This document shows positions 25,719-32,429 of a stretch of DNA of 32,429 bases, one piece after another; within the stretch, counting starts at the first letter, position 1; each line of letters begins with the position of its first letter. Location: positions 1-32,429 of the forward strand of contig JAKJGF010000025.1 of assembly GCA_022704525.1 (NCBI GenBank). Reading direction: 5' to 3'. Source of the DNA: Bacillota bacterium (lineage in GTDB: Bacteria > Vulcanimicrobiota > SpSt-956 > JAKJGF01). Position numbers and translations under genes: made by a program. The notes under the pieces are model-generated. The model was not told the origin of the DNA. It did not search any database and saw only the letters and a program-made list of their open reading frames with translations.

Positions 25719-25747
25719 TTGTAGAACCTGCAAGACCGGTTCTACAA
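25719..25747 (-). terminator. Hairpin after the hydrogenase operon
   Basis: TTGTAGAACC (25719-25728) pairs perfectly with GGTTCTACAA (25738-25747) around a 9-base loop, about 80 bases past the hydA stop. The run after it on the minus strand (ATATTATTT) is only moderately T-rich, so termination efficiency is uncertain. Confidence 0.6.
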
Positions 25748-25824
25748 TAATTGACCATTTTTATTTTTAAATACCCTCTGATTTCCTATTACTCATTATC
25801 AGTTATGCTTTATACATCACTTTA

Positions 25825-27768
25825 CTAGACTATCTTATTCCCTCTCTTAACATAATGTGTATGAAGCAGTTTATGCGATAGGTGTCCACAGGGTCCTTCT
25901 TTAAGGAATTCTTTGTAAATGTCTGTTATATGAGGATTTTCATGGGATTTCCTTAAAGAAAGAGATTTATCTTCATCATATATGGCTTTTGCTCTTGCTG
26001 CACGAATTTCAGGGGATGTTGGTATGGGTTGTCCTCCGCCGCCAAGGCATCCCCCGGGACATGCCATAAATTCTATAAAGTGGCATTCACTGAACTTACC
26101 ACCTGTCTTAATATTTTCCATTACTTTATGGGCATTTGCAGTCCCGTGGGCTACGGCAACTTTAAGGATGGTTCCTTTTAAAAAGTCAAAAGTCTCCACA
26201 TCTTTTAATGCATTTTTAAGTATATCAGGCACCGGGACTGTCCGGGTAACAGGAATTTCATAATATTTAATGCCCTCAAAACCTCTGACAGGTGTAATCT
26301 CAAGATCTTTAAATATATCCTCTGTTTTAATGCCTGTAACGATTTCTACGGCACTTCTTAAAGCTGCCTCCATTACCCCGCCTGAGACACCAAAGATGAG
26401 ACCTGCTCCACTTGCTTCTCCTACAGGATCATCGAAATCAGAAGGAGGGAGATTGGGAAGATCTATACCTGCTTCTTTAATCATCTGGGCAAGTTCTCTG
26501 GATGTAAGACCATAATCTACATCTTTCAATCCGCTGGATCTCATTTCAGGACGATTGCATTCGAATTTTTTTGCACTGCATGGCATAAGAGCAACAGATA
26601 CAATATCTTCAGGATTTATACCAACTTTTTCTGCATACCAGGTTTTAATCAAAGCTCCAAACATCTGCTGTGGTGATTTACAACTGGAAAGATGTCCTGT
26701 GAATTCAGGATAAAAATGTTCAAGATATTTCACCCATCCCGGTGAACAGGATGTAAACTGTGGAAGTTTCACATTCTTATCACCATCTACAAGGGCTTTC
26801 TTCAGACGAAGCAGCAGTTCTGTAGCTTCTTCCATTATAGTAAGATCTGCTGCAAAGTTTGTATCAAAAACCTTGCTGAATCCACATCTTCTTATGGCTG
26901 TGTTTAATTGTTTTGTAACAGAAGTGCCGGGCGGAAGACCAAAACATTCTCCTATAGCTGCACGGGGGCTTGGGGCCGTCTGTATAATAACATGTTTTTT
27001 AGGGTCATCTATGGAAGCCCATATATCATCACTGGGGTCATTTGCATGAAGTGCCCCCACAGGACATCTATTAATACACTGACCGCAATTAATACATATC
27101 ACATCTGAAAGAGGCATATCCATAAATGTTACTACATTTGTATGGGGGCCACGATTAATAGCTTCTAAAACTCCTACTTCCTGAAGATCTATACAGGTTC
27201 TGACACAACGTCTGCAGAGAATACATTTGGTCATATCCCTTACCACACTGTAACTGGAACGATCCATTGGTTTTTCAGGTTTATCCAGATGGCCAAATCG
27301 ATAGAAGTCCACACCATATTCATCAGCAAGTGTTTGAAGTTCGCAGTTTTTATTTCTGACACAGGAATAACATTCTCCGTAATGATGTCTTAACATGAGA
27401 TCAAGTATATGCCTTCTTGCTTTTCTCACCCTGGGAGAATAGGTTTTAACTTTTATGTGGGGTGGAGTGACAGGGTAAGTACAGGCAGCCTGAAGGAGAC
27501 GCTGTCCTTCAATCTCAACCACACATATCCTGCAGATACCTGCCACACAAAGATCTTCATGATAACAAAGTGTAGGAATATGAATATTAAGTTTTTTTGC
27601 TGCTTCCAGTATTGTTGTTCCGTAAGGTACCCTTATTTCATTACCATCTATAGTAATTTTAACCATGGCTCCAATTGCTTCTGTATCTTCAAGTTCTTTT
27701 ATACGAAATTTCCTCTGACTCAAAGGTGCTCTTTCCTCAGTTGTGGCCTTACTGTGTTTATCTGACAT
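25825..27768 (-). CDS. hydA: [FeFe] hydrogenase catalytic subunit, HydA/HndD type
   Basis: A 647-residue iron-only hydrogenase that interconverts H2 with protons and electrons. In order: a 35-residue extra N-terminus; a [2Fe-2S] domain (Cys 68, 79, 82, 96); the HxxxC-type [4Fe-4S] site (HHYGECYSC, Cys 133, 136, 142); two ferredoxin clusters (Cys 182-192 and 225-235); then the H-cluster domain with TSCSPGW (339-345), MPCSAKKFE (Cys 397) and FMACPGGCLGGGGQP (Cys 570 and 574). The small-subunit segment ends SHKLLHTHYVKR. The residue after the first H-cluster Cys is Ser342, where many model enzymes have Cys. AAGGAGG precedes the ATG. It is the third gene of an operon with NuoE- and NuoF-like subunits, so it is probably an NADH-linked, possibly bifurcating, hydrogenase. 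Confidence 0.97.
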   Translation of the reverse strand: MSDKHSKATTEERAPLSQRKFRIKELEDTEAIGAMVKITIDGNEIRVPYGTTILEAAKKLNIHIPTLCYHEDLCVAGICRICVVEIEGQRLLQAACTYPVTPPHIKVKTYSPRVRKARRHILDLMLRHHYGECYSCVRNKNCELQTLADEYGVDFYRFGHLDKPEKPMDRSSYSVVRDMTKCILCRRCVRTCIDLQEVGVLEAINRGPHTNVVTFMDMPLSDVICINCGQCINRCPVGALHANDPSDDIWASIDDPKKHVIIQTAPSPRAAIGECFGLPPGTSVTKQLNTAIRRCGFSKVFDTNFAADLTIMEEATELLLRLKKALVDGDKNVKLPQFTSCSPGWVKYLEHFYPEFTGHLSSCKSPQQMFGALIKTWYAEKVGINPEDIVSVALMPCSAKKFECNRPEMRSSGLKDVDYGLTSRELAQMIKEAGIDLPNLPPSDFDDPVGEASGAGLIFGVSGGVMEAALRSAVEIVTGIKTEDIFKDLEITPVRGFEGIKYYEIPVTRTVPVPDILKNALKDVETFDFLKGTILKVAVAHGTANAHKVMENIKTGGKFSECHFIEFMACPGGCLGGGGQPIPTSPEIRAARAKAIYDEDKSLSLRKSHENPHITDIYKEFLKEGPCGHLSHKLLHTHYVKRGNKIV

Positions 27769-27789
27769 AAAGTTTTCCTCCTTAACTTG

Positions 27790-28962
27790 CTAACTGCATA
27801 AGATTTCATGTTTAAAATTTTTTAGAATAGATATAAAAGCATTTGGAGCCGATTGGCCGAGGCCGCATTTACTGGCAGTCTGCATTGTTTCACCCAGTTG
27901 CAAGAGTTCCTTTAAATATTTTATAGAACATTTCTTATTTTTTAGCATATATAATCCTTCCAGAAGGGTCTCTGTTCCATATCTACATGGTGTACATTGA
28001 CCACAGGATTCTTCTACGAAAAATTCCATAAAATTTATAGCAATATCCAGCATATTTCTCTTTTCTCCAAAAATAATTATGGATCCCCCTGTGGAGATAT
28101 CTTCGTAAGCCAGAGTTAAGTTGAATTCATTTCTGGTGATACAACTTCCTGAAGCTCCTCCCACCTGAACTGCTTTAGCATCTTCACCTCCCACAGTAGC
28201 AAGTAATTCCTTTACTGTAATACCCATGGGAAGTTCATATATTCCAGGAGCTCTACAATCTCCTGAAATACTGAACAGCTTTGTTCCTGTTGATTTATCA
28301 GTTCCGTACTTCGTAAACCATTCGGCTCCTTTATCTATAATTCTCATAGCGGTAATAAATGTTTCTACATTATTGATTATGGTAGGTTTCCCAAGATATC
28401 CTACAACTGTCGGATAGGGGGGTCTGTTTCTTGGTTCTCCACGGTGACCTTCCAGACTCTCTATAAGAGCTGTTTCTTCTCCGCATACATAAGCACCGGC
28501 TCCTGGTTGTATGTAAATATCAAAATTAAATCCATCTTTGCCGAGTATATTTTTCCCCAGTAGATTTTTCTTTCGCCTTTCTTCTATTTTGTTGTTTATA
28601 TGTTTATAGAGATAAATATATTCACATCTTAAATAGATAATACCCTGAGTGGAACCTATTACATAACCTGCAATAGTCATTCCTGCAAGGAGATCATCCG
28701 TATAATCTGAAAGTAATACCCTGTCTTTAAAGGTTCCCGGTTCTCCTTCGTCTGCATTACATACAACATATTTTTTATCATCACTGGCTGTTCCTGCCAG
28801 ATTCCATTTTGTTTCCGTGGGGAACCCTGCTCCTCCTCTTCCTTTTAATCCTGATTTCTTGATTTCATCCAGAATATCTACACGACTCATAGAAAGAGCC
28901 TTTTTAAATACCTCATCTACATCTATATCAATTAATACGACTGGTCCTTTTTTCTGTATCAT
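27790..28962 (-). CDS. hydB: NuoF-like flavin/NADH-binding hydrogenase subunit
   Basis: A 390-residue diaphorase subunit. GRGGAGFPTETKW and CNADEGEPGTFKDR form the FMN/NADH pocket, GAGAYVCGEETALIESLEG follows, and ESCGQCTPCRYGT (about 316-328) with a later Cys (SKCGLG) binds the [4Fe-4S] cluster. It holds only the core: the N-terminal thioredoxin-like [2Fe-2S] domain and the C-terminal double ferredoxin domain of the long HndC/HydB subunits are absent. It passes electrons between NAD(H) and the catalytic subunit encoded 21 bases downstream. AGGAGGAAGG lies just before the ATG. With fewer clusters than the well-studied bifurcating forms, a plain NADH-linked hydrogenase is also possible. Confidence 0.93.
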   Translation of the reverse strand: MIQKKGPVVLIDIDVDEVFKKALSMSRVDILDEIKKSGLKGRGGAGFPTETKWNLAGTASDDKKYVVCNADEGEPGTFKDRVLLSDYTDDLLAGMTIAGYVIGSTQGIIYLRCEYIYLYKHINNKIEERRKKNLLGKNILGKDGFNFDIYIQPGAGAYVCGEETALIESLEGHRGEPRNRPPYPTVVGYLGKPTIINNVETFITAMRIIDKGAEWFTKYGTDKSTGTKLFSISGDCRAPGIYELPMGITVKELLATVGGEDAKAVQVGGASGSCITRNEFNLTLAYEDISTGGSIIIFGEKRNMLDIAINFMEFFVEESCGQCTPCRYGTETLLEGLYMLKNKKCSIKYLKELLQLGETMQTASKCGLGQSAPNAFISILKNFKHEILCS

Positions 28963-28975
28963 AATTCCTTCCTCC

Positions 28976-29482
28976 TCAAATCTCCATCGTTACGTGGGCT
29001 CCGAATTTTGCTCGATAGGACTGTATAATATCAAAGACTCCTTCCGGGGTTACCTTTGTATAAAGATCTTCATTTACAAGCAAGGCAGGCCCTTTATCAC
29101 AGGCACCAAGACAGTTGGTATATTTCAATGTAAAGAGTCCATCTGGCGTTGTTTCTCCAAATTTTATATTAAGTTCATTTTCCAGCTGTCTTGCTACAGC
29201 TCTTTTACCTGCCATATCACAGGAAATGGTCTGACAGAGATAGATAATGAATTTACCTTTTTTTTCAGTGGAAAGAAAGGAATAAAAACTTACAACACCA
29301 TAGACTTCAACCGGATGAATCCTGAAAATATCTGCTATTTCCTGCATAGCATATCTGGAAATATAACGATATTTCTGCTGTATATGGAGTAAGACAGGAA
29401 GAAGACCACTTCTATGATTATTATATGCCCCGGCTAGATGAAGAATTTCATTTTTTAATTGATCTTTTTCAGCTTCTAACAT
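28976..29482 (-). CDS. hydC: NuoE-like [2Fe-2S] hydrogenase subunit
   Basis: A 168-residue thioredoxin-like ferredoxin subunit. Residues 1-75 are the helical NuoE start (LLPVLLHIQQKYRYIS, EVYGVVSFYSFL). The cluster ligands are Cys83, Cys88 (CQTISC), Cys124 and Cys128 (TNCLGACDKGPALLVNE). It is the first gene of the hydrogenase operon, 13 bases before the NuoF-like gene. AAGGAGAG lies 9 bases upstream of the ATG. Electron carrier between the flavin subunit and the catalytic subunit; length is normal for the family. Confidence 0.95.
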   Translation of the reverse strand: MLEAEKDQLKNEILHLAGAYNNHRSGLLPVLLHIQQKYRYISRYAMQEIADIFRIHPVEVYGVVSFYSFLSTEKKGKFIIYLCQTISCDMAGKRAVARQLENELNIKFGETTPDGLFTLKYTNCLGACDKGPALLVNEDLYTKVTPEGVFDIIQSYRAKFGAHVTMEI

Positions 29483-29587
29483 CGTACCACTCTCCTTGAT
29501 TATATCGTTTTGAAAAAAAAATAAACTTTGAAATTAAGAAGTGAAAAGCGAGAAATAAAAAATGAAATGCAATAAATACTGATTATA

Positions 29588-29643
29588 CGTCTCACGTTTC
29601 ACGTCTCACTTTTTACCTCTCACTTCTCACCTCTCACCTTTAA
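29588..29643 (-). repeat. Heptamer tandem repeat, eight units, between ferritin-like gene and hydrogenase operon
   Basis: Eight consecutive 7-base units on the minus strand: TTAAAGG, TGAGAGG, TGAGAAG, TGAGAGG, TAAAAAG, TGAGACG, TGAAACG, TGAGACG. The run starts at the stop codon of the ferritin-like gene (29640-29642) and ends directly at TATAAT (29582-29587). The same unit occurs in copies A and B of the composite repeat. Confidence 0.85.
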
Positions 29644-30092
29644 AAAGACTCTGGATATCCTATATCAACAAAAATATTTTCCAGTCTGTGTTTATGGTTA
29701 AGTTCCATATTTGCAAGATTTAAAAAACTCTCTTTAACACTGTCATCATTGATGCTTTCTGCCATTAAACGATACAACTCCACTGCCTGCTGTTCTTTTT
29801 TCATAGCAAGAGCTATAGCATCGGCAGGTTTCATATTAATACTGAGGGGAGGAAGTTCTGTTGCTTCTGCCACCTTATAATCCGCTTTCGGAGGTTCTAT
29901 CTTTGTCAACATAACCGGTTCAAGTTTAAGTTTTTCTAGAAAATCTCTGTGACCGAGTTCTTCATCTGAAAGCTCTTTAAAAATCTTCTTTACTTCTTTA
30001 TCTGAAACCTTCTCACCGACCTGTTTGTAAAATTCATAGGCTTCAATCTCCCTGGTTACTGCCATAGACAATATATCTTCAATATATCTCAT
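29640..30092 (-). CDS. Ferritin-like di-iron protein (rubrerythrin domain without rubredoxin)
   Basis: A 150-residue four-helix protein. The di-iron ligands are in two matching halves: REIEAYEFYKQV with DEELGHRDFLEKL, and KKEQQAVELYRLMAE with NMELNHKHRLE, each a Glu helix plus an ExxH helix. There is no C-terminal rubredoxin CxxC domain, so it is a short form that may store iron or reduce peroxide with an outside electron donor. The start is the ATG at 30092, 8 bases after AAAGGAGGTG; the longer reading frame from 30188 runs through the promoter and is not used. The stop merges with a heptamer repeat. An own promoter follows fdhD. Confidence 0.9.
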   Translation of the reverse strand: MRYIEDILSMAVTREIEAYEFYKQVGEKVSDKEVKKIFKELSDEELGHRDFLEKLKLEPVMLTKIEPPKADYKVAEATELPPLSINMKPADAIALAMKKEQQAVELYRLMAESINDDSVKESFLNLANMELNHKHRLENIFVDIGYPESF

Positions 30093-30128
30093 AAATATAA
30101 CACCTCCTTTATTAAAATTATGTTTATA

Positions 30129-30157
30129 AGTATAACAAAAAAATAATATAGAATCAA
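30129..30157 (-). promoter_or_regulatory. Promoter of the ferritin-like gene
   Basis: On the minus strand TTGATT (30152-30157), 17 bases, TATACT (30129-30134). It lies just past the fdhD stop and gives a leader of about 30 bases. Confidence 0.7.
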
Positions 30158-30162
30158 GAAAA

Positions 30163-30945
30163 TTAAAGAATGATTCTGTCATATTCACTGTATATATTCA
30201 TATTATTACCACGAACAAGCCCCACAAGTATTATACCTGCATTTCTTGCAAGATCTACTGCCTGAGAAGTAGGAGCACTTTTTGATATTATTAAAGGAAT
30301 ACCGGAAATCTCACATTTTAAAACAAGTTCTGATGATACTCTTCCACTGGTAATTATAAATGTATCTTTCATATGAATTTTTTTGGCCCATGCAGCACCA
30401 ATAGCTTTATCTATTGCATTATGTCTCCCTATATCTTCCCTGAAAAACAATATACCTTTTTCTTTACTACCAATAGCAGCACTATGAGCGCCCCCGGTTT
30501 GTGCAAACATACGATCTCTAAGCTGGAAATCCTTCATAAATTCAATTATTTGAACATATGTTACAGACAAATCAGAAGAAATTTTTTTTCTATTCATATC
30601 ATAAAGTTTATAATATAAAATTCCCTCCTCCTTACCTGTATATAATCTGTTAAAAAGTATATTTTTGTTATTTTCTTCTAAAATCAAATAAGCTTTCCCT
30701 TCATTATAATCAATCGATATGTTAATATCAGATTCCATGGTAATCATACCTGAAGTAAATAGAAACCCGGCGGTCAAATCTTCTAGATCATTGGGAGAAC
30801 TTACAAGAGTTACCATATCCCTTCCGTTTATATTAATTGTAAAGGGAATTTCTTTAATAATCATATCTTCTGTAATTTCTATTTTATTTTCCCGTATTTT
30901 AGTTACTCTAAAACTTTCTATCAATCTGCCATTTCCTTTTTGCAC
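30163..30945 (-). CDS. fdhD: FdhD formate dehydrogenase accessory protein, lacking the CxxC motif
   Basis: A 260-residue FdhD. The family marks are PFTININGRDMVTL, LEDLTAGFLFTSGMI, FAQTGGAHSAAI, FREDIGRHNAIDKAIGAA, TSGRVSSELVLKCEISG and IISKSAPTSQAVDLA. FdhD passes sulfur from a cysteine desulfurase to the molybdenum cofactor of formate dehydrogenase. The loop that carries the CxxC in the E. coli protein should lie between about residues 100 and 130. It contains no cysteine, and the only Cys in the protein is the one in LKCEISG. The start shown is GTG; a TTG seven codons on has AAAAGGAA at ideal spacing and may be the true start. The convergent Mob genes nearby fit molybdo-enzyme maturation. 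Confidence 0.93.
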   Translation of the reverse strand: MQKGNGRLIESFRVTKIRENKIEITEDMIIKEIPFTININGRDMVTLVSSPNDLEDLTAGFLFTSGMITMESDINISIDYNEGKAYLILEENNKNILFNRLYTGKEEGILYYKLYDMNRKKISSDLSVTYVQIIEFMKDFQLRDRMFAQTGGAHSAAIGSKEKGILFFREDIGRHNAIDKAIGAAWAKKIHMKDTFIITSGRVSSELVLKCEISGIPLIISKSAPTSQAVDLARNAGIILVGLVRGNNMNIYSEYDRIIL

Positions 30946-30968
30946 TTACCATGATTTTATGTTACAAT
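30940..30968 (+). promoter_or_regulatory. Possible promoter of mobB
   Basis: TTGCAC (30940-30945), 17 bases, TACAAT (30963-30968). The leader would be about 160 bases and contain two short hairpins (30993-31008 and 31025-31046). Confidence 0.35.
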
Positions 30969-31134
30969 AATAAATATTTCGGTTAAGAATCTTCCTGTTC
31001 TTACAGGGACTGATTCCAATTATAACAGGAGATAAATAGTCTCTGTGTAACAATTTTCATATAAATATCTTTCACGAGTATATTTATTATATCATAATTA
31101 TCAATATTAGCCAATAAGAAAGAGGTGTTATCAA

Positions 31135-31908
31135 ATGAAAGTAGTTGGGATAGCAGGTTATAGCAAAAGCGGTAAAACAACTTTAATAATTAATTTAATA
31201 AAAGAATTTCAGAAAAGAGACAAAAAAATTACTGTTATTAAACACAGAAGCTGCGGGCTTCTGAAAAATTGCCCCAGGTTATCTGAGGATAAAAATTCGG
31301 AAGAGCATCACTGTGAGGTTATACCTGAAACTGATGATAAAGATACGCAGAAATACAGTGCTCTGGGTGTTTCCACATTATTATTTTCCCATAATGAAGC
31401 CCATGCCGTCTGGAAAAGAGAATTTACCTTTGAAGAACTATTAAGCCATGTAGATACAGATATTGTAGTTGTAGAAGGAAATAAAGGAGCCCGTAATTAT
31501 CCCCGTATAATATGTACAGACGGGAAGGAAAGTGCGGAAAACCTTTTTGTCGGCCTGGAACTGGCACAGTATGGCAAAAAAATCTACCCTCTTTCAAATG
31601 TCCCTCAGGTAAATGATGTGAAAGAATTATGCAATATCATTGAAACCAGAGGATTCAAACTGCCTGATCTGAATTGCGGGGAATGTGGCTATAACGATTG
31701 TTATGAACTGGGGAAAGCCATAGTAAAAGGAGAAAAGAAAATAGAGGATTGTCTTTCTCTCCATAATAATGATATAAAGGTATGGCTGGATGGGAAAGAA
31801 CTTCCTATGAAGAAGTTTGTAAGGGATTGCTTCCATGGTACCATAACTGGCTTTCTAAAATCACTGAAAGGTGTACATAAACAGGGAAGTGTAAAAATAG
31901 AATTTTAA
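31135..31908 (+). CDS. mobB: MobB GTP-binding protein fused to an Fe-S cluster domain
   Basis: A 257-residue molybdopterin-guanine-dinucleotide accessory protein. The P-loop GYSKSGKTT (8-16) starts a MobB domain with VVVEGNKGARNYPRI. A Cys/His-rich stretch (Cys40, Cys46, His58, His59, Cys60) is inserted between ITVIKHR and the DTQKYSALGVS segment, where ordinary MobB has a short loop. The C-terminal part carries CGECGYNDC and Cys206 (ligands 181, 184, 189, 206), the four-Cys [4Fe-4S] pattern known from CO-dehydrogenase-type domains, as in a MobB subgroup of anaerobes. AAAGAGGTG precedes the ATG. Its stop codon overlaps that of mobA on the other strand. Confidence 0.93.
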   Translation: MKVVGIAGYSKSGKTTLIINLIKEFQKRDKKITVIKHRSCGLLKNCPRLSEDKNSEEHHCEVIPETDDKDTQKYSALGVSTLLFSHNEAHAVWKREFTFEELLSHVDTDIVVVEGNKGARNYPRIICTDGKESAENLFVGLELAQYGKKIYPLSNVPQVNDVKELCNIIETRGFKLPDLNCGECGYNDCYELGKAIVKGEKKIEDCLSLHNNDIKVWLDGKELPMKKFVRDCFHGTITGFLKSLKGVHKQGSVKIEF

Positions 31909-32429
31909 GAAGGGTTTTCTATAAAATTTGCCAGATCTTCCGGGGTATTCAGATTCATAAATATAGATTTGTAAAAAGATGTGTCTTCAATTTCCCAGTA
32001 ATGAGTGTTTACTGTATGAAATAATCTTCGCATGGCATACTTTTCTCCGGTTTTTACATAGGCATCTATCCTCTCTTTAAATATTTTTCTGTAAATACAG
32101 TGAAGTGGTTCGATAGAATCTTTTATCCTGGGAATGAGTATATCGCAATTTATAGAATGAAAATAATCTAATTGCTTTCTTATAATATCTCCCTTCAGAT
32201 AAGGCATATCGCATGCCACAAAAAAAACACTGTCTTTCTCAGAATAGGACAGAGCAGCATGAATACCGCCTAAAGGACCTATATCCTTTATAATATCGGA
32301 TACTACCAAACAATCTTTTTTGTATAAGGAATATTTTTCTGCAACATCTGCAACAATAATGATTTTTTTAAAAATATCTTTTAAAATATTTATGGTTCTT
32401 TCTATAATCGGCTTTCCCCCTATCTCTAT
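31905..32429 (-). CDS. mobA: MobA molybdenum cofactor guanylyltransferase, N-terminus beyond the window
   Basis: The frame is open to the right edge, so about 175 residues are visible and the first 20 or so, with the GTP-binding LAGGxSxRMG, are missing. It begins IEIGGKPIIERTINIL and continues with IIIVADV, DIIKDIGPLGGIHAAL and VFFVACDMPYLKGD, the MobA signatures; DMP holds the metal-binding Asp. It ends with a C-terminal helix (FMNLNTPEDLANF), the family finish. MobA joins GMP to molybdopterin to make the bis-MGD cofactor used by formate dehydrogenases. It converges on mobB with overlapping stop codons (31905-31908). An internal TTG at 32309 is not the start. Confidence 0.93.
   Translation of the reverse strand: MEIGGKPIIERTINILKDIFKKIIIVADVAEKYSLYKKDCLVVSDIIKDIGPLGGIHAALSYSEKDSVFFVACDMPYLKGDIIRKQLDYFHSINCDILIPRIKDSIEPLHCIYRKIFKERIDAYVKTGEKYAMRRLFHTVNTHYWEIEDTSFYKSIFMNLNTPEDLANFIENPS

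Noticed and set aside
25825..27768. Complex I subunit NuoG as the identity of the large Fe-S protein
   Set aside because: All three H-cluster motifs are present, so it is an [FeFe] hydrogenase; the N-terminal half is only NuoG-like.
30961..31051. Possible three-way-junction leader (riboswitch-like) before mobB: GTTACA/TGTAAC closing two hairpins
   Set aside because: The 5' arm overlaps the -10 box of the best promoter, so it would not be transcribed, and no known molybdenum-cofactor riboswitch motif is recognised.
25825..32309. In-frame UGA codons that could encode selenocysteine
   Set aside because: The hydrogenase, fdhD and mob genes read through from start to a normal family end, and no truncated frame continues convincingly past a UGA.

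Overview
The window is AT-rich bacterial DNA from an anaerobe. The signs are a trimeric [FeFe] hydrogenase, a ferritin-like/rubrerythrin-type protein, FdhD with MobB/MobA, and a selenium-handling operon. A lipobox lipoprotein, a membrane-fusion efflux protein and a Wzt-type polysaccharide exporter ATPase suggest a two-membrane envelope. Strong Shine-Dalgarno sites and near-consensus sigma70-type promoters occur throughout. The phylum cannot be fixed from this sequence; it looks like an uncultured low-GC lineage. There are no rRNA or tRNA genes, no CRISPR array and no intact transposase.

Layout. 1-3534 (minus strand): a glycan or phospho-alcohol decoration pair (nucleotidyltransferase-aminotransferase fusion, cut short at the left edge, and a CDP-glycerol glycerophosphotransferase-like protein), a repeat-filled gap, and a lipoprotein. 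3647-6720 (plus): PriA helicase and a small membrane protein. 6722-8680 (minus): a 15-repeat TPR protein. 8956-13661 (plus): an operon of a membrane-fusion protein and two MacB/FtsX-type permeases with no ATPase beside it, behind a perfect consensus promoter. 13800-17794 (minus): a YkgJ-type Cys-cluster/TPR protein, a clostripain-family peptidase and a B12-binding radical SAM protein.

17954-19927 (plus): yedF, a class V cysteine desulfurase and a DUF3343 Se/S-carrier-like gene, a compact selenium-trafficking operon. 20185-20520: a promoter followed by a roughly 300-nt highly structured non-coding RNA. It resembles the HEARO/omega-RNA class (guide RNA of IscB/IsrB nucleases), but no nuclease gene is next to it. 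20592-23880 (plus): Wzt-like ATPase, a GT-C-like membrane protein and a SPASM-like mini-protein. 24019-25331 (minus): a Lys/Gly/Met-rich low-complexity protein followed by a decayed duplicate of its own tail. 25825-29482 (minus): hydC-hydB-hydA hydrogenase operon. 29640-30945 (minus): ferritin-like protein and FdhD. 31135-32429: MobB (plus) converging on MobA (minus, cut by the window edge).

The right half is coherent: H2/NADH metabolism, molybdenum cofactor guanylylation and FdhD fit a molybdo-enzyme such as formate dehydrogenase, and the YedF operon could supply selenium. Heptanucleotide tandem repeats (units like TGAGACG, TAATGCG, TGAAAGC) and a GGGGCGAAC...GTTCGCCCC hairpin are scattered through the gaps. 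They repeatedly abut or supply the 3' ends of genes.
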